DNA of 64,000 bases from NCBI GenBank assembly GCA_934432885.1, contig CAKRYY010000011.1, positions 6,530 to 70,529 on the forward strand, in the 5' to 3' direction. The stretch comes from an uncultured Lachnospiraceae bacterium. Lineage in GTDB: Bacteria > Bacillota > Clostridia > Lachnospirales > Lachnospiraceae. Below the pieces are notes generated by a model that was not told the DNA's origin, made no database searches, and saw only the letters and a list, made by a program, of their open reading frames with translations. The translations under genes and the position numbers were made by a program. Below are positions 1 to 9,494 of the stretch, piece after piece; within the stretch, counting starts at the first letter, position 1; each line of letters begins with the position of its first letter.

Positions 1-500
1 CCCATGTTGTAACGCGCATCGCCCATATAAACCAGTCGGATTCCCTTTAATCTGCCAAGATGCTCCTGAATTGTCAGCATATCGGCAAGCATCTGCGTCG
101 GATGGAATTCATTTGTAAGACCATTCCACACCGGTACTCCCGCATGGCGTGCAAGCTCCTCAACAACTTCCTGTCCAAAGCCTCTGTATTCAATGCCTTC
201 ATACATCCTGCCAAGCACTCTTGCCGTATCCGCAATGCTCTCCTTTTTGCCAATCTGCGAGCCTGACGGGTCCAGATACGTCGTTCCCATACCCAGATCA
301 TGTGCTGCTACCTCAAAGGAGCAGCGCGTCCGCGTACTTGTTTTTTCAAAAATCAGCGCTACATTTTTGCCGCGAAGCACATCCACGCAGATTCCCTTTT
401 TCTTTTTTTCCTTTAAGTCTGCCGCAAGCTTCAGCAGATACAAGATTTCTTCCGGCGTATAATCCAGAAGCTTTAAAAAATGCCGTCCTTTTAAATCCAT
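1..500 (-). CDS. argF: Ornithine carbamoyltransferase, 3' end outside the window
   Basis: Catalyses carbamoyl phosphate + ornithine to citrulline in arginine biosynthesis or, in reverse, the arginine deiminase pathway. About 166 N-terminal residues are visible. The carbamoyl-phosphate loop reads [13 protein letters not shown] and is followed by the family's DLG and GSQIGKKES stretches and by the [10 protein letters not shown] segment. The ATG at 500 fits the usual start [15 protein letters not shown]. The gene runs off the left edge. It lies 11 bp downstream of the SPFH gene on the same strand. FEKTSTRTR separates OTCase from aspartate carbamoyltransferase. Anabolic and catabolic versions cannot be told apart from this fragment. 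Confidence 0.95.
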   Translation of the reverse strand, partial: MDLKGRHFLKLLDYTPEEILYLLKLAADLKEKKKKGICVDVLRGKNVALIFEKTSTRTRCSFEVAAHDLGMGTTYLDPSGSQIGKKESIADTARVLGRMYEGIEYRGFGQEVVEELARHAGVPVWNGLTNEFHPTQMLADMLTIQEHLGRLKGIRLVYMGDARYNM

Positions 501-511
501 CGTACGTTCCC

Positions 512-1432
512 CTATTTCTCCAGAATTCCTTTCAGAGAAGCTGCAAGTCCTGCTGCACCCTGTATCTCCGAAGGAATAATAATCTTTGTTGCCTGTCCGT
601 CCGCTGCTTTTTCAAAAGCCTCAAGGCTCTTTAAACGAAGTACAGCTTCATCTGCGCCAGCCTCACGGATAAAACGGATACCATCTGCAGTTGCCTGCTG
701 TACCTTTAAGATTGCTTCCGCTTCACCTTCTGCCTCACGGATCATCTTCTCCTTCTGTGCCTCTGCACGCAGGATAGCAGACTGTTTTTCTGCCTCTGCT
801 TCCAGGATTGCAGATTCCTTCTTTCCTTCTGCTACCAGAATTGTAGACTTTTTCTCACCCTCTGCACGCAGGATAGACTCTCGGCGTTCACGCTCTGCCT
901 TCATCTGCTTCTCCATTGCGTCACGGATTGCTTCGGGCGGGATAATATTCTTTAATTCTACACGATTTACCTTAATTCCCCAGGGATCTGTCGCAATATC
1001 AAGAGAGGAACGCATCTTGGTGTTGATAACCTCTCTGGATGTCAGCGTCTGGTCAAGCTCCATCTCACCAATAATATTTCTAAGTGTCGTTGCGGTCAGG
1101 TTTTCAATCGCCATAATGGGATTTTCAACGCCGTAAGCAAACAGCTTCGGGTCTGTAATCTGGAAAAATACAACCGTATCTATCTGCATCGTTACGTTAT
1201 CCTTTGTAATAACAGGCTGCGGCGGGAAATCCACTACCTGCTCCTTTAAGACAACCTTTCTTGCAACCTTGTCAATAAACGGAACTTTAAAATGAATACC
1301 AACCGCCCAGGTTCCCTGATAAGCGCCAAGACGCTCTACGACATAGGCATGTGCCTGCGGAACGATCCTGACACAGGATGCAGCCACCCAGAGCACAATG
1401 ATAAACAGCAGCATAACAATAATTCCACCCAT
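512..1432 (-). CDS. SPFH/Band 7 (stomatin/prohibitin-like) membrane protein
   Basis: A 306-residue protein with one N-terminal membrane segment (about residues 4-22). A Band 7 domain follows (about 25-180; [21 protein letters not shown], then the [10 protein letters not shown] stretch). The next segment is a long Ala/Glu-rich coiled coil (about 190-250) with repeated [15 protein letters not shown] heptads. SPFH proteins oligomerise into membrane microdomain scaffolds and are linked to protein quality control and membrane stress. The ATG follows directly on the stop of the NfeD gene (TAAATG), so the two are cotranscribed, as is usual for NfeD/stomatin pairs. The exact function is inferred from the family. 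Confidence 0.93.
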   Translation of the reverse strand: MGGIIVMLLFIIVLWVAASCVRIVPQAHAYVVERLGAYQGTWAVGIHFKVPFIDKVARKVVLKEQVVDFPPQPVITKDNVTMQIDTVVFFQITDPKLFAYGVENPIMAIENLTATTLRNIIGEMELDQTLTSREVINTKMRSSLDIATDPWGIKVNRVELKNIIPPEAIRDAMEKQMKAERERRESILRAEGEKKSTILVAEGKKESAILEAEAEKQSAILRAEAQKEKMIREAEGEAEAILKVQQATADGIRFIREAGADEAVLRLKSLEAFEKAADGQATKIIIPSEIQGAAGLAASLKGILEK

Positions 1433-1885
1433 TTAATTTTCCTCTTTTCTTTCTTTTACAATTAGTTTTACACCCTGTACCGCAGTAACCTCTACCACCG
1501 TACCCACCGGGAATTTTACAGTATCCGCCATGGACCTTGCACTCCACTCCTGTCCGCCGACCGTAATCTGACCGATTCCCTGCAGATTGTCAATCTCACT
1601 GATAACGATTGCCTGTTTCCCAATCAGTCCCTCTACGTTTGTTTTTACCCGATCCTTATTAAAATATTTTACTGCAATTGGCCTTGTAAAAAACAAAAGC
1701 AGCAGAGAAACCGCAACAAACAGTGTATTTTGCAGCCATAACGGACCATGCAAAAGCGCGACTACGGTTGCTGCCAGCGCGCCGATTGCAAACCAGATAG
1801 AGCTCAGTCCAAGAGTAGCGATTTCCAGGGCAAGGCATGCAACCAATATTACCAGCCACACGACCGCCATATTCCAATTCAGCAT
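1433..1885 (-). CDS. NfeD-family membrane protein
   Basis: About 150 residues. Two or three hydrophobic helices (MAVVWLVILVACLALEIATLG and the SSIWFAIGALAATVVALL region) precede a small C-terminal OB-fold domain containing LIGKQAIVISEI and GQEWSARS, typical of short NfeD proteins. The chosen start at 1885 has AGGAGAAG 4-5 bases upstream; a longer in-frame start at 1912 has no better site. It is the first gene of a two-gene operon with the SPFH protein. NfeD is thought to act with stomatin-type partners in membrane microdomains; its role here is inference. Confidence 0.88.
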   Translation of the reverse strand: MLNWNMAVVWLVILVACLALEIATLGLSSIWFAIGALAATVVALLHGPLWLQNTLFVAVSLLLLFFTRPIAVKYFNKDRVKTNVEGLIGKQAIVISEIDNLQGIGQITVGGQEWSARSMADTVKFPVGTVVEVTAVQGVKLIVKERKEEN

Positions 1886-1988
1886 TGCCTTCTCCTTTCC
1901 ATATAAATTCACTCTTTTATCTTACTATATTCCACTTTGACAGGCAAGCAGGAAAAAGGGAGGGGTATTTCCCCTCCCAATACTGTCT

Positions 1989-3122
1989 TTACCAGAATAC
2001 ATGATTGCCAATAACGATTCCATCGTGACCGCCGGCTCTTCTGAAATGCGTAGCAGTTCCTACATTGGAAACACCCGCAATCGCTTCCTGCGCCGCCTGT
2101 AAGCAGCTTGGCTTAACACCGGCTGCTATCTTTTTGGCAACTGCACCATTTAACGCCGGCGGGAACTGTCCCGAAGCATAAATAACACCTGATACTGTAC
2201 CAGGATAGCCGCCGCTCCGCACACGGTTCATAACGACCGCACCGACCGCAAGCTGTCCCTCATAAGGCTGACCGCCCGCCTCGCACTGAATCAGCGCTGC
2301 CAGAAGCACATCATCCGACGCTTCAACCGGAACTGCGCCCATGTTTTCCTTCTGCTTTGCCTTCTGCTCGTCTGCCTTTCGCTTCTCTTCCAGCGCTTTT
2401 TCTTCTCTTGCCTTGATTTCTTCCATTGTTTCACCGGAATCGATTACAAATTCAACCGTCGTATACGCTGCCGCAACATATCCGATGTCACCCTCGTATT
2501 CTACGCTGACCCAGTCGTCATCAACGACCTCTACCGCTTCCAGCTCTTCGTTTTTTCCAACCAGACCATATACGCCTGCATCCTCCTCCGGCTCCTTTCG
2601 AATCCGCAGTGCATCCGCATTAACAGTGGCAATCAGATTTCCTACATCCTCTGCCATCTCCTGCGCATCATCGCCAAAAAGAAGATATTCGTCCTTTGTC
2701 CAGCCCGTCAAATTGCCTGATTTTAATTTCGTCCAGCCGTTCCGGCGTTCCAGGATTTCACCGCCGCAGTCTCTGTAAAGCTTTCCAACCTTGTCCGATT
2801 CCTCATCGGCATCCTTTCTTACATTTACTGCGTCCTGTACATTCGCCATCACCAGACTGGACTCCTCCGAGTCTGGCTCCTCTAAAGCATCCTGACTGCT
2901 TTCTTTTTCCGTATCGTGTGAAGTAGAGGATGCCGTCTGACGCTCTTCCTTTTTCAGATCCGTCAATGGCGCATCCAGAACCGTAGCTGCTCCTGCATCC
3001 GATGCATGCAGACTTTCGGTACTGCCAGCCGCTACGGCGGTAAGCTGCAAAAGCCCAAATGCGGCTGCGCCTATCAGAACGCCCGACAATCGGTGTAGCA
3101 GCCTTCTGCCTTTTGTCTTCAT
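1989..3122 (-). CDS. Secreted cell wall hydrolase: SH3b repeats plus SleB/Hydrolase_2 domain
   Basis: A 377-residue exported protein. The N-terminus has a signal sequence (MKTKGRRLLHRL followed by hydrophobic GVLIGAAAFGLLQLTAVA). Two bacterial SH3 domains follow (about 93-150 and 160-225), then a charged helical linker (EEIKAREEKALEEKRK). The C-terminal Hydrolase_2 (SleB-type lytic transglycosylase) domain starts near residue 265 (LLAALIQCEAGGQPYEGQLAVG) with the conserved Glu in QCEAGG. SleB enzymes act on cortex muramic-lactam peptidoglycan, while related vegetative enzymes trim the wall, and the SH3b parts suggest wall targeting. GGAGGG precedes the ATG. It is monocistronic. Whether it is spore-specific cannot be decided from sequence. 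Confidence 0.9.
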   Translation of the reverse strand: MKTKGRRLLHRLSGVLIGAAAFGLLQLTAVAAGSTESLHASDAGAATVLDAPLTDLKKEERQTASSTSHDTEKESSQDALEEPDSEESSLVMANVQDAVNVRKDADEESDKVGKLYRDCGGEILERRNGWTKLKSGNLTGWTKDEYLLFGDDAQEMAEDVGNLIATVNADALRIRKEPEEDAGVYGLVGKNEELEAVEVVDDDWVSVEYEGDIGYVAAAYTTVEFVIDSGETMEEIKAREEKALEEKRKADEQKAKQKENMGAVPVEASDDVLLAALIQCEAGGQPYEGQLAVGAVVMNRVRSGGYPGTVSGVIYASGQFPPALNGAVAKKIAAGVKPSCLQAAQEAIAGVSNVGTATHFRRAGGHDGIVIGNHVFW

Positions 3123-3314
3123 AAATACCCTCCAAAAAAATCAGGAAACAAATTCGCCTTTCCCTATTGCCCTGCGGGCAGGTTTTTTTTTATATTTCAT
3201 AGTTATTTCATTTGTTACGAATTTGTTAATCATTTGGTAAATAATAGCAAACGATTTTCTTTTTGTCAAGTTTTTACGCTTTGGAGGGTTTTTATACCTG
3301 TTTTTTGGAAATTT

Positions 3315-4109
3315 TTACAAACTTTTTGCTTTCTCTACACAGGCGTCTATTGCATCCATTACCGCACCGCGCATGCCATGCTCTTCCAGCGCTTTTACGC
3401 CCTGAATCGTAGTTCCTCCCGGGGAACATACCATATCCTTCAAGTCTCCCGGATGCCTGCCGGTCTGAAGCATCAGCTTTGCACTGCCAAATACGGTCTG
3501 CGCCGCCGCTTCATAAGCCTGTGCCCTGGGAAGTCCCGCTGCAACGCCTGCATCCGCCATCGCCTCGATAAACATGAAAACATAGGCTGGCGAGCTGCCC
3601 GCTACCGCCGAAAAGGCATCCATCAGGTTTTCACGGATTTCACAGGTTCTGCCAAAGCTGCCAAGCAGCCGAAGTGCAGTCTGTCTCTCGCTCTCCGTCA
3701 CATTTTCATTTACGCAGACCGCTGTGCAGCCCTCTCCTACCATAGCCGGTGTATTCGGCATACAGCGTACCAGATGAATCCTTCTACCAAAGGCTTCCTC
3801 ATACCAGCCAATCTTCTTACCTGCTGCAATCGTAATCAGAAGCGTATCCTCATGAAGCGTATCCTTAATCTCGTTAATTACCTCCAAAAGGAACTGCGGT
3901 TTTACCGCAAGAATCAAAAGCTCTGCATCAGAAGCGACCTCTGCATTGCTCCGCGTCGTTTTAATGCCATATTTTTCTGCAATCCGCTGCACGGTTTTTT
4001 CGGTTGCTGCAGAGCCGATCAGCTCGTCCTTTGTCACAATGCCATCCTTTAACATGCCGTCCAAGATAGCGCACGCCATATTTCCAAGACCAATGATTCC
4101 TGTTTTCAT
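3315..4109 (-). CDS. proC: Pyrroline-5-carboxylate reductase
   Basis: A 264-residue cytosolic enzyme reducing pyrroline-5-carboxylate to proline with NAD(P)H. The N-terminal Rossmann motif is GIIGLGNMACAIL. The family signature appears as VRCMPNTPAMVGEGCTAV and SGSSPAYVFMFIEAMADAGV (here AGSSPAYV), and GDLKDMVCSPGGTTIQG lies near the C-terminus. Length matches the family. The ATG overlaps the stop of the upstream RNA methyltransferase by four bases (ATGA), so translation is coupled; AGGAGGAG lies inside the upstream gene. Confidence 0.96.
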   Translation of the reverse strand: MKTGIIGLGNMACAILDGMLKDGIVTKDELIGSAATEKTVQRIAEKYGIKTTRSNAEVASDAELLILAVKPQFLLEVINEIKDTLHEDTLLITIAAGKKIGWYEEAFGRRIHLVRCMPNTPAMVGEGCTAVCVNENVTESERQTALRLLGSFGRTCEIRENLMDAFSAVAGSSPAYVFMFIEAMADAGVAAGLPRAQAYEAAAQTVFGSAKLMLQTGRHPGDLKDMVCSPGGTTIQGVKALEEHGMRGAVMDAIDACVEKAKSL

Positions 4110-4903
4110 TCTGCTCTCCTCCTCTGCCTTGCCGCCTCATACATCAAAATTCCCGCCGCGATTCCGGCATTCAATGATTCTACACTGCCCGCCATCGGAA
4201 TTTTCATATACATATCCGCAAGCTCTGCCGTCTCTTTTTTCAATCCATTTCCTTCATTTCCAATTAAAAAAGCGCTGCCCCCTGTATAATTGCAGTCATC
4301 ATACGCCTTCTCGCCGCGAAGATGCGCCGCATAGAGCACTACGCCCCGTGCCTGCAGCGTCTGCATTGCCCCTTTTAAATCTGCCGTATAGAAAAACGGC
4401 ATCCGGTAAATGGAGCCCATTGTCGCACGAATCGTTTTGGGATTATAAATATCCGCCGTATTCTGGGAAAGCAGGATGCCATCCACACCTGCGCCCTCCG
4501 CGGTCCGCAGCATCGTACCGAGGTTGCCCGGGTCCTGTATATCCTCCAAAATCAAAAGCAATGGATTTTGGTTTTTCAGCAAATCCTCCAGTGTATAATG
4601 ATACGCCTGCATCACGCACAAAATCCCCTGCGGCGCACAGGTATCTGAAATTCTGCGGAAAACCTCTCCCGAAACCTGCTCGTGCGGCACCTTCTTCAAT
4701 TTTTCCAAAACAGCAGCTTCCTTTTCTTTGCCAGAACAGGAAAAGGATTCGGAAATATAAACTTCCCGAATCCGCTCGATTGGCGCTTCCAGAAACATCT
4801 TTACCCCTTCCGTCAGGAAAGCGTCCGCCTCTCTCCGCGCCTTTGCTTTCTGCTGCATGTGTATCACTGCTTTCATCCTTGCATTCGCCGGACTTGTAAT
4901 CAT
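4106..4903 (-). CDS. TrmH/SpoU-family RNA 2'-O-methyltransferase
   Basis: A 265-residue SPOUT methyltransferase. An N-terminal RNA-substrate-binding domain (about 1-95, KVPHEQVSGEVFRRIS) precedes the SAM-binding knot. Knot motifs are LLILEDIQDPGNLGTMLRTAEGAGVDG (motif 1), FLIGNEGNGL (motif 2) and IPMAGSVESLNAGIAAGILMYEA (motif 3), all intact. The target is rRNA or tRNA ribose; the exact nucleotide cannot be told. AAGGAGC lies before the ATG. It forms an overlapping operon with proC. Confidence 0.93.
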   Translation of the reverse strand: MITSPANARMKAVIHMQQKAKARREADAFLTEGVKMFLEAPIERIREVYISESFSCSGKEKEAAVLEKLKKVPHEQVSGEVFRRISDTCAPQGILCVMQAYHYTLEDLLKNQNPLLLILEDIQDPGNLGTMLRTAEGAGVDGILLSQNTADIYNPKTIRATMGSIYRMPFFYTADLKGAMQTLQARGVVLYAAHLRGEKAYDDCNYTGGSAFLIGNEGNGLKKETAELADMYMKIPMAGSVESLNAGIAAGILMYEAARQRRRAE

Positions 4904-4923
4904 GTTGCAGCTCCTTTTTTCTA

Positions 4924-5898
4924 TTATAAAGATAATGCTCTGCTTACCGCATACTGGTACTCGTTAATACCCTTCTGCATAGCAAGCGCTTCCTCAATAT
5001 CAAAATCAACAAACTCGCCGTGCTGATAGCCCACAACCCGGTTGGATTTTCCTGCACACAGAATATCTGCCGCATAGGAACCCATGATAGACGCATAAAA
5101 TCTGTCCTTACAGGTCGGGCTGCCGCCGCGCTGCATGTAGCCGAGAATCGTCGCACGGGTTTCCATTCCGGTTGCCGCCTCAATTCTTCTCGCCATAGAG
5201 GTCGAATGTCCGATACCCTCTGCATTGATGATAATATGATGCCGTTTTCCCTTCTTACGGTTGCGGATAATATTATTGATAATCTCCTGCTCGTTATAAT
5301 CATATTTTTCAGGAAGCAGAATATCCTCAGCGCCGTTTGCCACGCCGCACCAGAGTGCAATATAGCCTGCATTTCTGCCCATAACCTCAATAATGCTGCA
5401 CCTTTCATGGGAGGAGGAGGTATCTCTTACCTTGTCGATAGCCTGCATTGCGGTGTTGACCGCTGTGTCAAAGCCAATCGTATATTCCGTACAGGCAATG
5501 TCGAGGTCAATCGTACCCGGAAGGCCTATGGTATTGATGCCATGTCTTGCAAGCGCCTGTGCACCTCTGTAGGAGCCGTCACCTCCAATGACTACAAGAC
5601 CGTCAATCTTGTGCTTACGACAGATTGCCGCGCCCTCTGCCTGACCTTCCTCCGTGTGGAATTCCTGACATCTTGCTGTTCCCAGAATGGTACCACCGCG
5701 CTGAATCGTATCTGCAACGCTGCGCGCTTCCATATCTATAATCTCTTCATTTAAAAGACCCTGATAGCCCTTTTTAATACCCTTTACCTTCACGCCATTG
5801 CTGATTGCTTTTCGGACAACTGCTCGAATCGCTGCGTTCATACCCGGTGCATCGCCGCCGCTGGTCAGCACGCCGATTGTCTTTATCTCTTTTGCCAT
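4924..5898 (-). CDS. pfkA: ATP-dependent 6-phosphofructokinase
   Basis: A 324-residue glycolytic enzyme making fructose 1,6-bisphosphate. The ATP site GVLTSGGDAPGMNAAIRAVV is at the N-terminus. The PFK hallmark GGDGSYRGAQAL and the catalytic segment GLPGTIDLDIACTEYTIGFDTA are present. In the latter, TIDLD replaces the usual TIDND, one substitution next to the catalytic Asp. The signature MGRNAGYIAL and the effector-side GYMQRGGSPTCKDR also occur. The GGDGS Gly after the Asp is typical of ATP-using enzymes. AGGAGG precedes the ATG. It lies 72 bp downstream of dnaE and 20 bp upstream of the trmH/proC pair, all on the same strand. Confidence 0.96.
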   Translation of the reverse strand: MAKEIKTIGVLTSGGDAPGMNAAIRAVVRKAISNGVKVKGIKKGYQGLLNEEIIDMEARSVADTIQRGGTILGTARCQEFHTEEGQAEGAAICRKHKIDGLVVIGGDGSYRGAQALARHGINTIGLPGTIDLDIACTEYTIGFDTAVNTAMQAIDKVRDTSSSHERCSIIEVMGRNAGYIALWCGVANGAEDILLPEKYDYNEQEIINNIIRNRKKGKRHHIIINAEGIGHSTSMARRIEAATGMETRATILGYMQRGGSPTCKDRFYASIMGSYAADILCAGKSNRVVGYQHGEFVDFDIEEALAMQKGINEYQYAVSRALSL

Positions 5899-5970
5899 GT
5901 TGCTTCCTCCTTGTAATCTCTTACATTCTACCCTGTTTTTTCCGTGATTTCAATGCTTATTCGAAGGAGT

Positions 5971-8900
5971 TTATACCACTTTTACATTTCCGCCGCCATA
6001 GCGTCTGCCAAGCTCCGCTACAAGTGCCTCGCCAGCATTCACGCCAAAATTTGCAGGCAGCCGTTTCATGGCTTTGGGATTCTCAATATAAATCACAACC
6101 TCGTCTCGTCCATCGCTCTCTTTCAAAAGCTCCATAAGCTGCTCAGCGCCCGTCTCGTAATCCTCCATCGTCGGAAATTTAATCCAGAGCGTCCGTTTCA
6201 GCTCATCAAAAGCCGTAATCTGCTCGCAGATGAGTTTTCCATCCTTTTCATCGTCTATGCTTACCCTGCCCTGGACAAATACCTTATTATCCACAACCAG
6301 CTTATCTGCATTTTTCTCATAATCTCTGGGGAAAACAATGACCTCCACTGTTCCCGCCAGATCTTCAATCTGCAAAAATGCCATGACCTTATCGTTTTTT
6401 GTATATTTGATTTTCTTATCTGCTATGATACCGCCAATTACCGCACTGCTGCCATCCCGCAGCGAAACCGCTCCCGTTTCCTCGTCCAGCAGAAAAGCCG
6501 CTGCTGTTGCAGTAATATGCTTTCGCCAGATATTCTCATATTCCTCTAACGGATGCCCGCTGATATAGATGCCCAGCACCTCTTTTTCAAAAGCAAGCAG
6601 CATTTCTCTAGAATATTCTCCAACGTCCGGCATGCGGATGTCGTAATTTTCTTTTTCCGCCTCGTCTGCAAAATCAAAAAGCGTAAGCTGTCCTGCCAGA
6701 TTGTTCTTCTTATTCTGGTGGATGCTGTCCATTACCTGAACATAAATACTCATGAACTGCTTCCGCGTTCCGCCAAGACCGTCAAAGGCTCCCGCCTTAA
6801 TCAGATTTTCAATACCGCGCTTATTGAGCTCCATATCTGACGAGCGTGTCATAAAATCCTTCAGATTCTGATAGGGTCCGCGCGCATCTCTTTCCGCCAC
6901 AATGTCCTCAATAACCGCTCTGCCCACACTCTTAATCGCCGTCAGTGCATAGCGGATTGCTCCATCTGCCACAGAAAATCCTGCCTCTCCCGAATTGATG
7001 TCCGGCGGCAGAATGGAAATGCCCATGCTGCGGCAGGCCAGGATATATTCGGAAACCTTTTTCGGATTGTCAATAACCGAGGTCAAAAGTGCCGCCATAA
7101 ATGCAAGCGGATAATAATGCTTCAGCCATGCCGTCTGATAGGAAACCACCGCGTAGCATGCCGCATGTGATTTGTTGAAGGCATATTTTGCAAAATCCAT
7201 CATATCATCATAAATCTGGCTTGCAACCTGCTCCGGTATCCCATTTGCAATACAGCCCGGCACACCCTCCTTTGGATTTCCAAAGATAAAGTTTGCCCGC
7301 TCCTTTTCCATGACTGCCTGCTTTTTCTTACTCATGGCACGGCGCACAAGATCGCTCCTGCCAAGCGTATAGCCGCCCAAATCGCGCACGATCTGCATAA
7401 CCTGCTCCTGATAAACGATGCAGCCATAGGTCGGCGCAAGAATCGGCTTTAGCTGCGGACAGAGATAGGTAATCTCCTCACCGCTGTTCTTTCCTTTAAT
7501 ATATTTTGGAATAAAATCCATGGGCCCCGGACGGTACAGGGAAATTCCGGCGATAATATCCTCCAGATTCTGAGGCTTTAATTCCTTCATGAAATTTTTC
7601 ATGCCGCCGCTTTCCAGCTGAAAAATACCTTCGTTCTTTCCAGTTCCAATCGCGTCCAGCACCGCCTTGTCATTGTAATCAATCCGGTGCATGTCAATGC
7701 TTTTTCCCGTAACGCGGCGAATGGTTTCCACTGCATTCTGGATGACTGTCAGGGTCCGTAACCCCAGAAAATCCATTTTCAAAAGTCCCAGCTCCTCCAA
7801 CGTCGTCATCGTAAACTGCGTTGTGATAGAACCATCGGAGCCCCTTGAGAGCGGCACAAATTCGTCCGCGCTTTTCTGACAGATGACGACGCCCGCAGCA
7901 TGCATCGAGGTATGGCGCGGGAGCCCCTCAAGGCGCTTGCACATATCAATCAGCTCATGCACCTGCTCATCCTGTTCATATAATTTACGGAATTCCGGAT
8001 TTAAGGAAAGCGCGCGTTCCAGCGTGATATTCAGTTCATTCGGAACCATCTTGGCAATCGAATCCACATAGCTGTATGGCAGATCCATGACACGCCCCAC
8101 ATCGCGGATAACACCCTTTGCCGCCAGCGTACCAAAGGTAACAATCTGCACGACCTTGTCCTTGCCATATTTTCTGCCTACATAGTCGATAACCTCCTGC
8201 CTGCGTTCAAAGCAGAAGTCAATATCAATATCCGGCATTGAGACACGCTCCGGATTCAGGAAGCGCTCAAACAGAAGCTGATACCGTATCGGATCAATAT
8301 CCGTAATATGCAGGCAATAGGAAACGATGCTGCCCGCCGCGCTGCCTCTGCCAGGTCCGACTGCGATTCCATTGCTTTTTGCATAGTTGATAAAATCCCA
8401 TACTATCAGGAAATAGTCCACATACCCCATTCTGCGGATAACGGAAAGCTCATAATCCAGCCTTTCCTTTAAGGTCATGCCGATTTTTTCCAGAGCCTCC
8501 CTCTCGTCCTCCTCCTGATACCGCTCCTGTAAGCCCTGCATACAGAGTGTATTTAAGTAGCTCCATGAATCATAGCCTTCGGGGACCTCATACTTAGGCA
8601 GCTTTGTCACGCCGAATTCGATTTCGACATGGCATCTGTCGGCAATACGCTGCGTATTTTCAACTGCTTCCCACGCATAAGGAAACAGTCCTTTCATCTC
8701 TTCCTCACTTTTTACATAATATTGCCCGCCCTCATAGCGCATACGGTCGGTATCCGTCAGCTTCTTTCCCGTCTGCAGGCAGAGCAGAATGTCATGCGGC
8801 TTTTCATCCGCCGCATAGGTATAATGTACATCATTTGTCGCAACCAGTGGAATATCCAGCTCGCGGCTCATCTGTAAAAGCGCTGTATTGACTGTTTTCT

Positions 8901-9447
8901 GCTCCGGGATACCATGATCCTGCAGCTCCAGAAAATAATTTCCCTTTCCAAAGCACGCCTCGTATCTGCGTGCCGCGCTCTTTGCTTCCTCCAAAAGCCC
9001 TTTCGCAATATTGCGCTGCACCTCTCCCGCAAGGCAGGCAGAAAGCGCAATGATACCCTCATGGAATTCCTGCAATACCTCCATATCCACACGGGGCTTA
9101 TAATAGTAGCCTTCCGTAAAGCCTCTGCTGACAATCTTAACCAGATTGGCATAGCCCGTATTGTTCTCCGCCAGCAGTACGAGATGATAATACCTGTCCT
9201 CTCCGACAGTCGCTTCCTTATCAAAACGGGAGCCCGGCGCAACATAGACCTCGCAGCCCAAAACAGGGTTGATTCCCGCCTCTCTTGCCGCTCTGTAAAA
9301 ATCAATGACGCCATACATAACCCCATGGTCCGTAATGGCGGCACTGTCCATGCCAAGCTCCTTTACCCGTTTTACATATTCTTTTATCTTATTGGAGCCG
9401 TCCAATAGAGAATATTCTGTATGGACGTGAAGATGTGCAAATGCCAT
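5971..9447 (-). CDS. dnaE: DNA polymerase III alpha subunit (DnaE type)
   Basis: A 1158-residue replicative/lesion-copying polymerase. An N-terminal PHP domain (HLHVHTEYSLLDG, ITDHGVMYG) is followed by palm motifs GPGRGSAAGS and PDIDIDFCFERR near residue 400 (catalytic Asp residues). Downstream come HTSMHAAGVVI and GCIVYQEQVMQI, the tandem HhH region (GIENLIKAGAFDGLGGTRKQ) and a C-terminal OB fold (VIGGIIADKKIKYTKNDKVMAFLQIEDL). No exonuclease domain interrupts PHP, so it is DnaE and not PolC. AGGAG precedes the ATG. It is upstream of and codirectional with pfkA. Confidence 0.97.
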   Translation of the reverse strand: MAFAHLHVHTEYSLLDGSNKIKEYVKRVKELGMDSAAITDHGVMYGVIDFYRAAREAGINPVLGCEVYVAPGSRFDKEATVGEDRYYHLVLLAENNTGYANLVKIVSRGFTEGYYYKPRVDMEVLQEFHEGIIALSACLAGEVQRNIAKGLLEEAKSAARRYEACFGKGNYFLELQDHGIPEQKTVNTALLQMSRELDIPLVATNDVHYTYAADEKPHDILLCLQTGKKLTDTDRMRYEGGQYYVKSEEEMKGLFPYAWEAVENTQRIADRCHVEIEFGVTKLPKYEVPEGYDSWSYLNTLCMQGLQERYQEEDEREALEKIGMTLKERLDYELSVIRRMGYVDYFLIVWDFINYAKSNGIAVGPGRGSAAGSIVSYCLHITDIDPIRYQLLFERFLNPERVSMPDIDIDFCFERRQEVIDYVGRKYGKDKVVQIVTFGTLAAKGVIRDVGRVMDLPYSYVDSIAKMVPNELNITLERALSLNPEFRKLYEQDEQVHELIDMCKRLEGLPRHTSMHAAGVVICQKSADEFVPLSRGSDGSITTQFTMTTLEELGLLKMDFLGLRTLTVIQNAVETIRRVTGKSIDMHRIDYNDKAVLDAIGTGKNEGIFQLESGGMKNFMKELKPQNLEDIIAGISLYRPGPMDFIPKYIKGKNSGEEITYLCPQLKPILAPTYGCIVYQEQVMQIVRDLGGYTLGRSDLVRRAMSKKKQAVMEKERANFIFGNPKEGVPGCIANGIPEQVASQIYDDMMDFAKYAFNKSHAACYAVVSYQTAWLKHYYPLAFMAALLTSVIDNPKKVSEYILACRSMGISILPPDINSGEAGFSVADGAIRYALTAIKSVGRAVIEDIVAERDARGPYQNLKDFMTRSSDMELNKRGIENLIKAGAFDGLGGTRKQFMSIYVQVMDSIHQNKKNNLAGQLTLFDFADEAEKENYDIRMPDVGEYSREMLLAFEKEVLGIYISGHPLEEYENIWRKHITATAAAFLLDEETGAVSLRDGSSAVIGGIIADKKIKYTKNDKVMAFLQIEDLAGTVEVIVFPRDYEKNADKLVVDNKVFVQGRVSIDDEKDGKLICEQITAFDELKRTLWIKFPTMEDYETGAEQLMELLKESDGRDEVVIYIENPKAMKRLPANFGVNAGEALVAELGRRYGGGNVKVV

Positions 9448-9494
9448 AGAACATTACTCCTTGCATAAGCTGCCTGCGCAGCCGCAGGGCAGTC

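Noticed and set aside
3163..3192. GCCC-TGC-GGGC stem followed by a run of T on the plus strand
   Set aside because: It looks like an intrinsic terminator, but no plus-strand gene precedes it and it points away from the hydrolase gene, so I did not list it.
9448..9494. GC-rich stem between dnaE and the diguanylate cyclase gene
   Set aside because: CTGCC/GGCAG pairing is short and imperfect and has no T tract in either direction.
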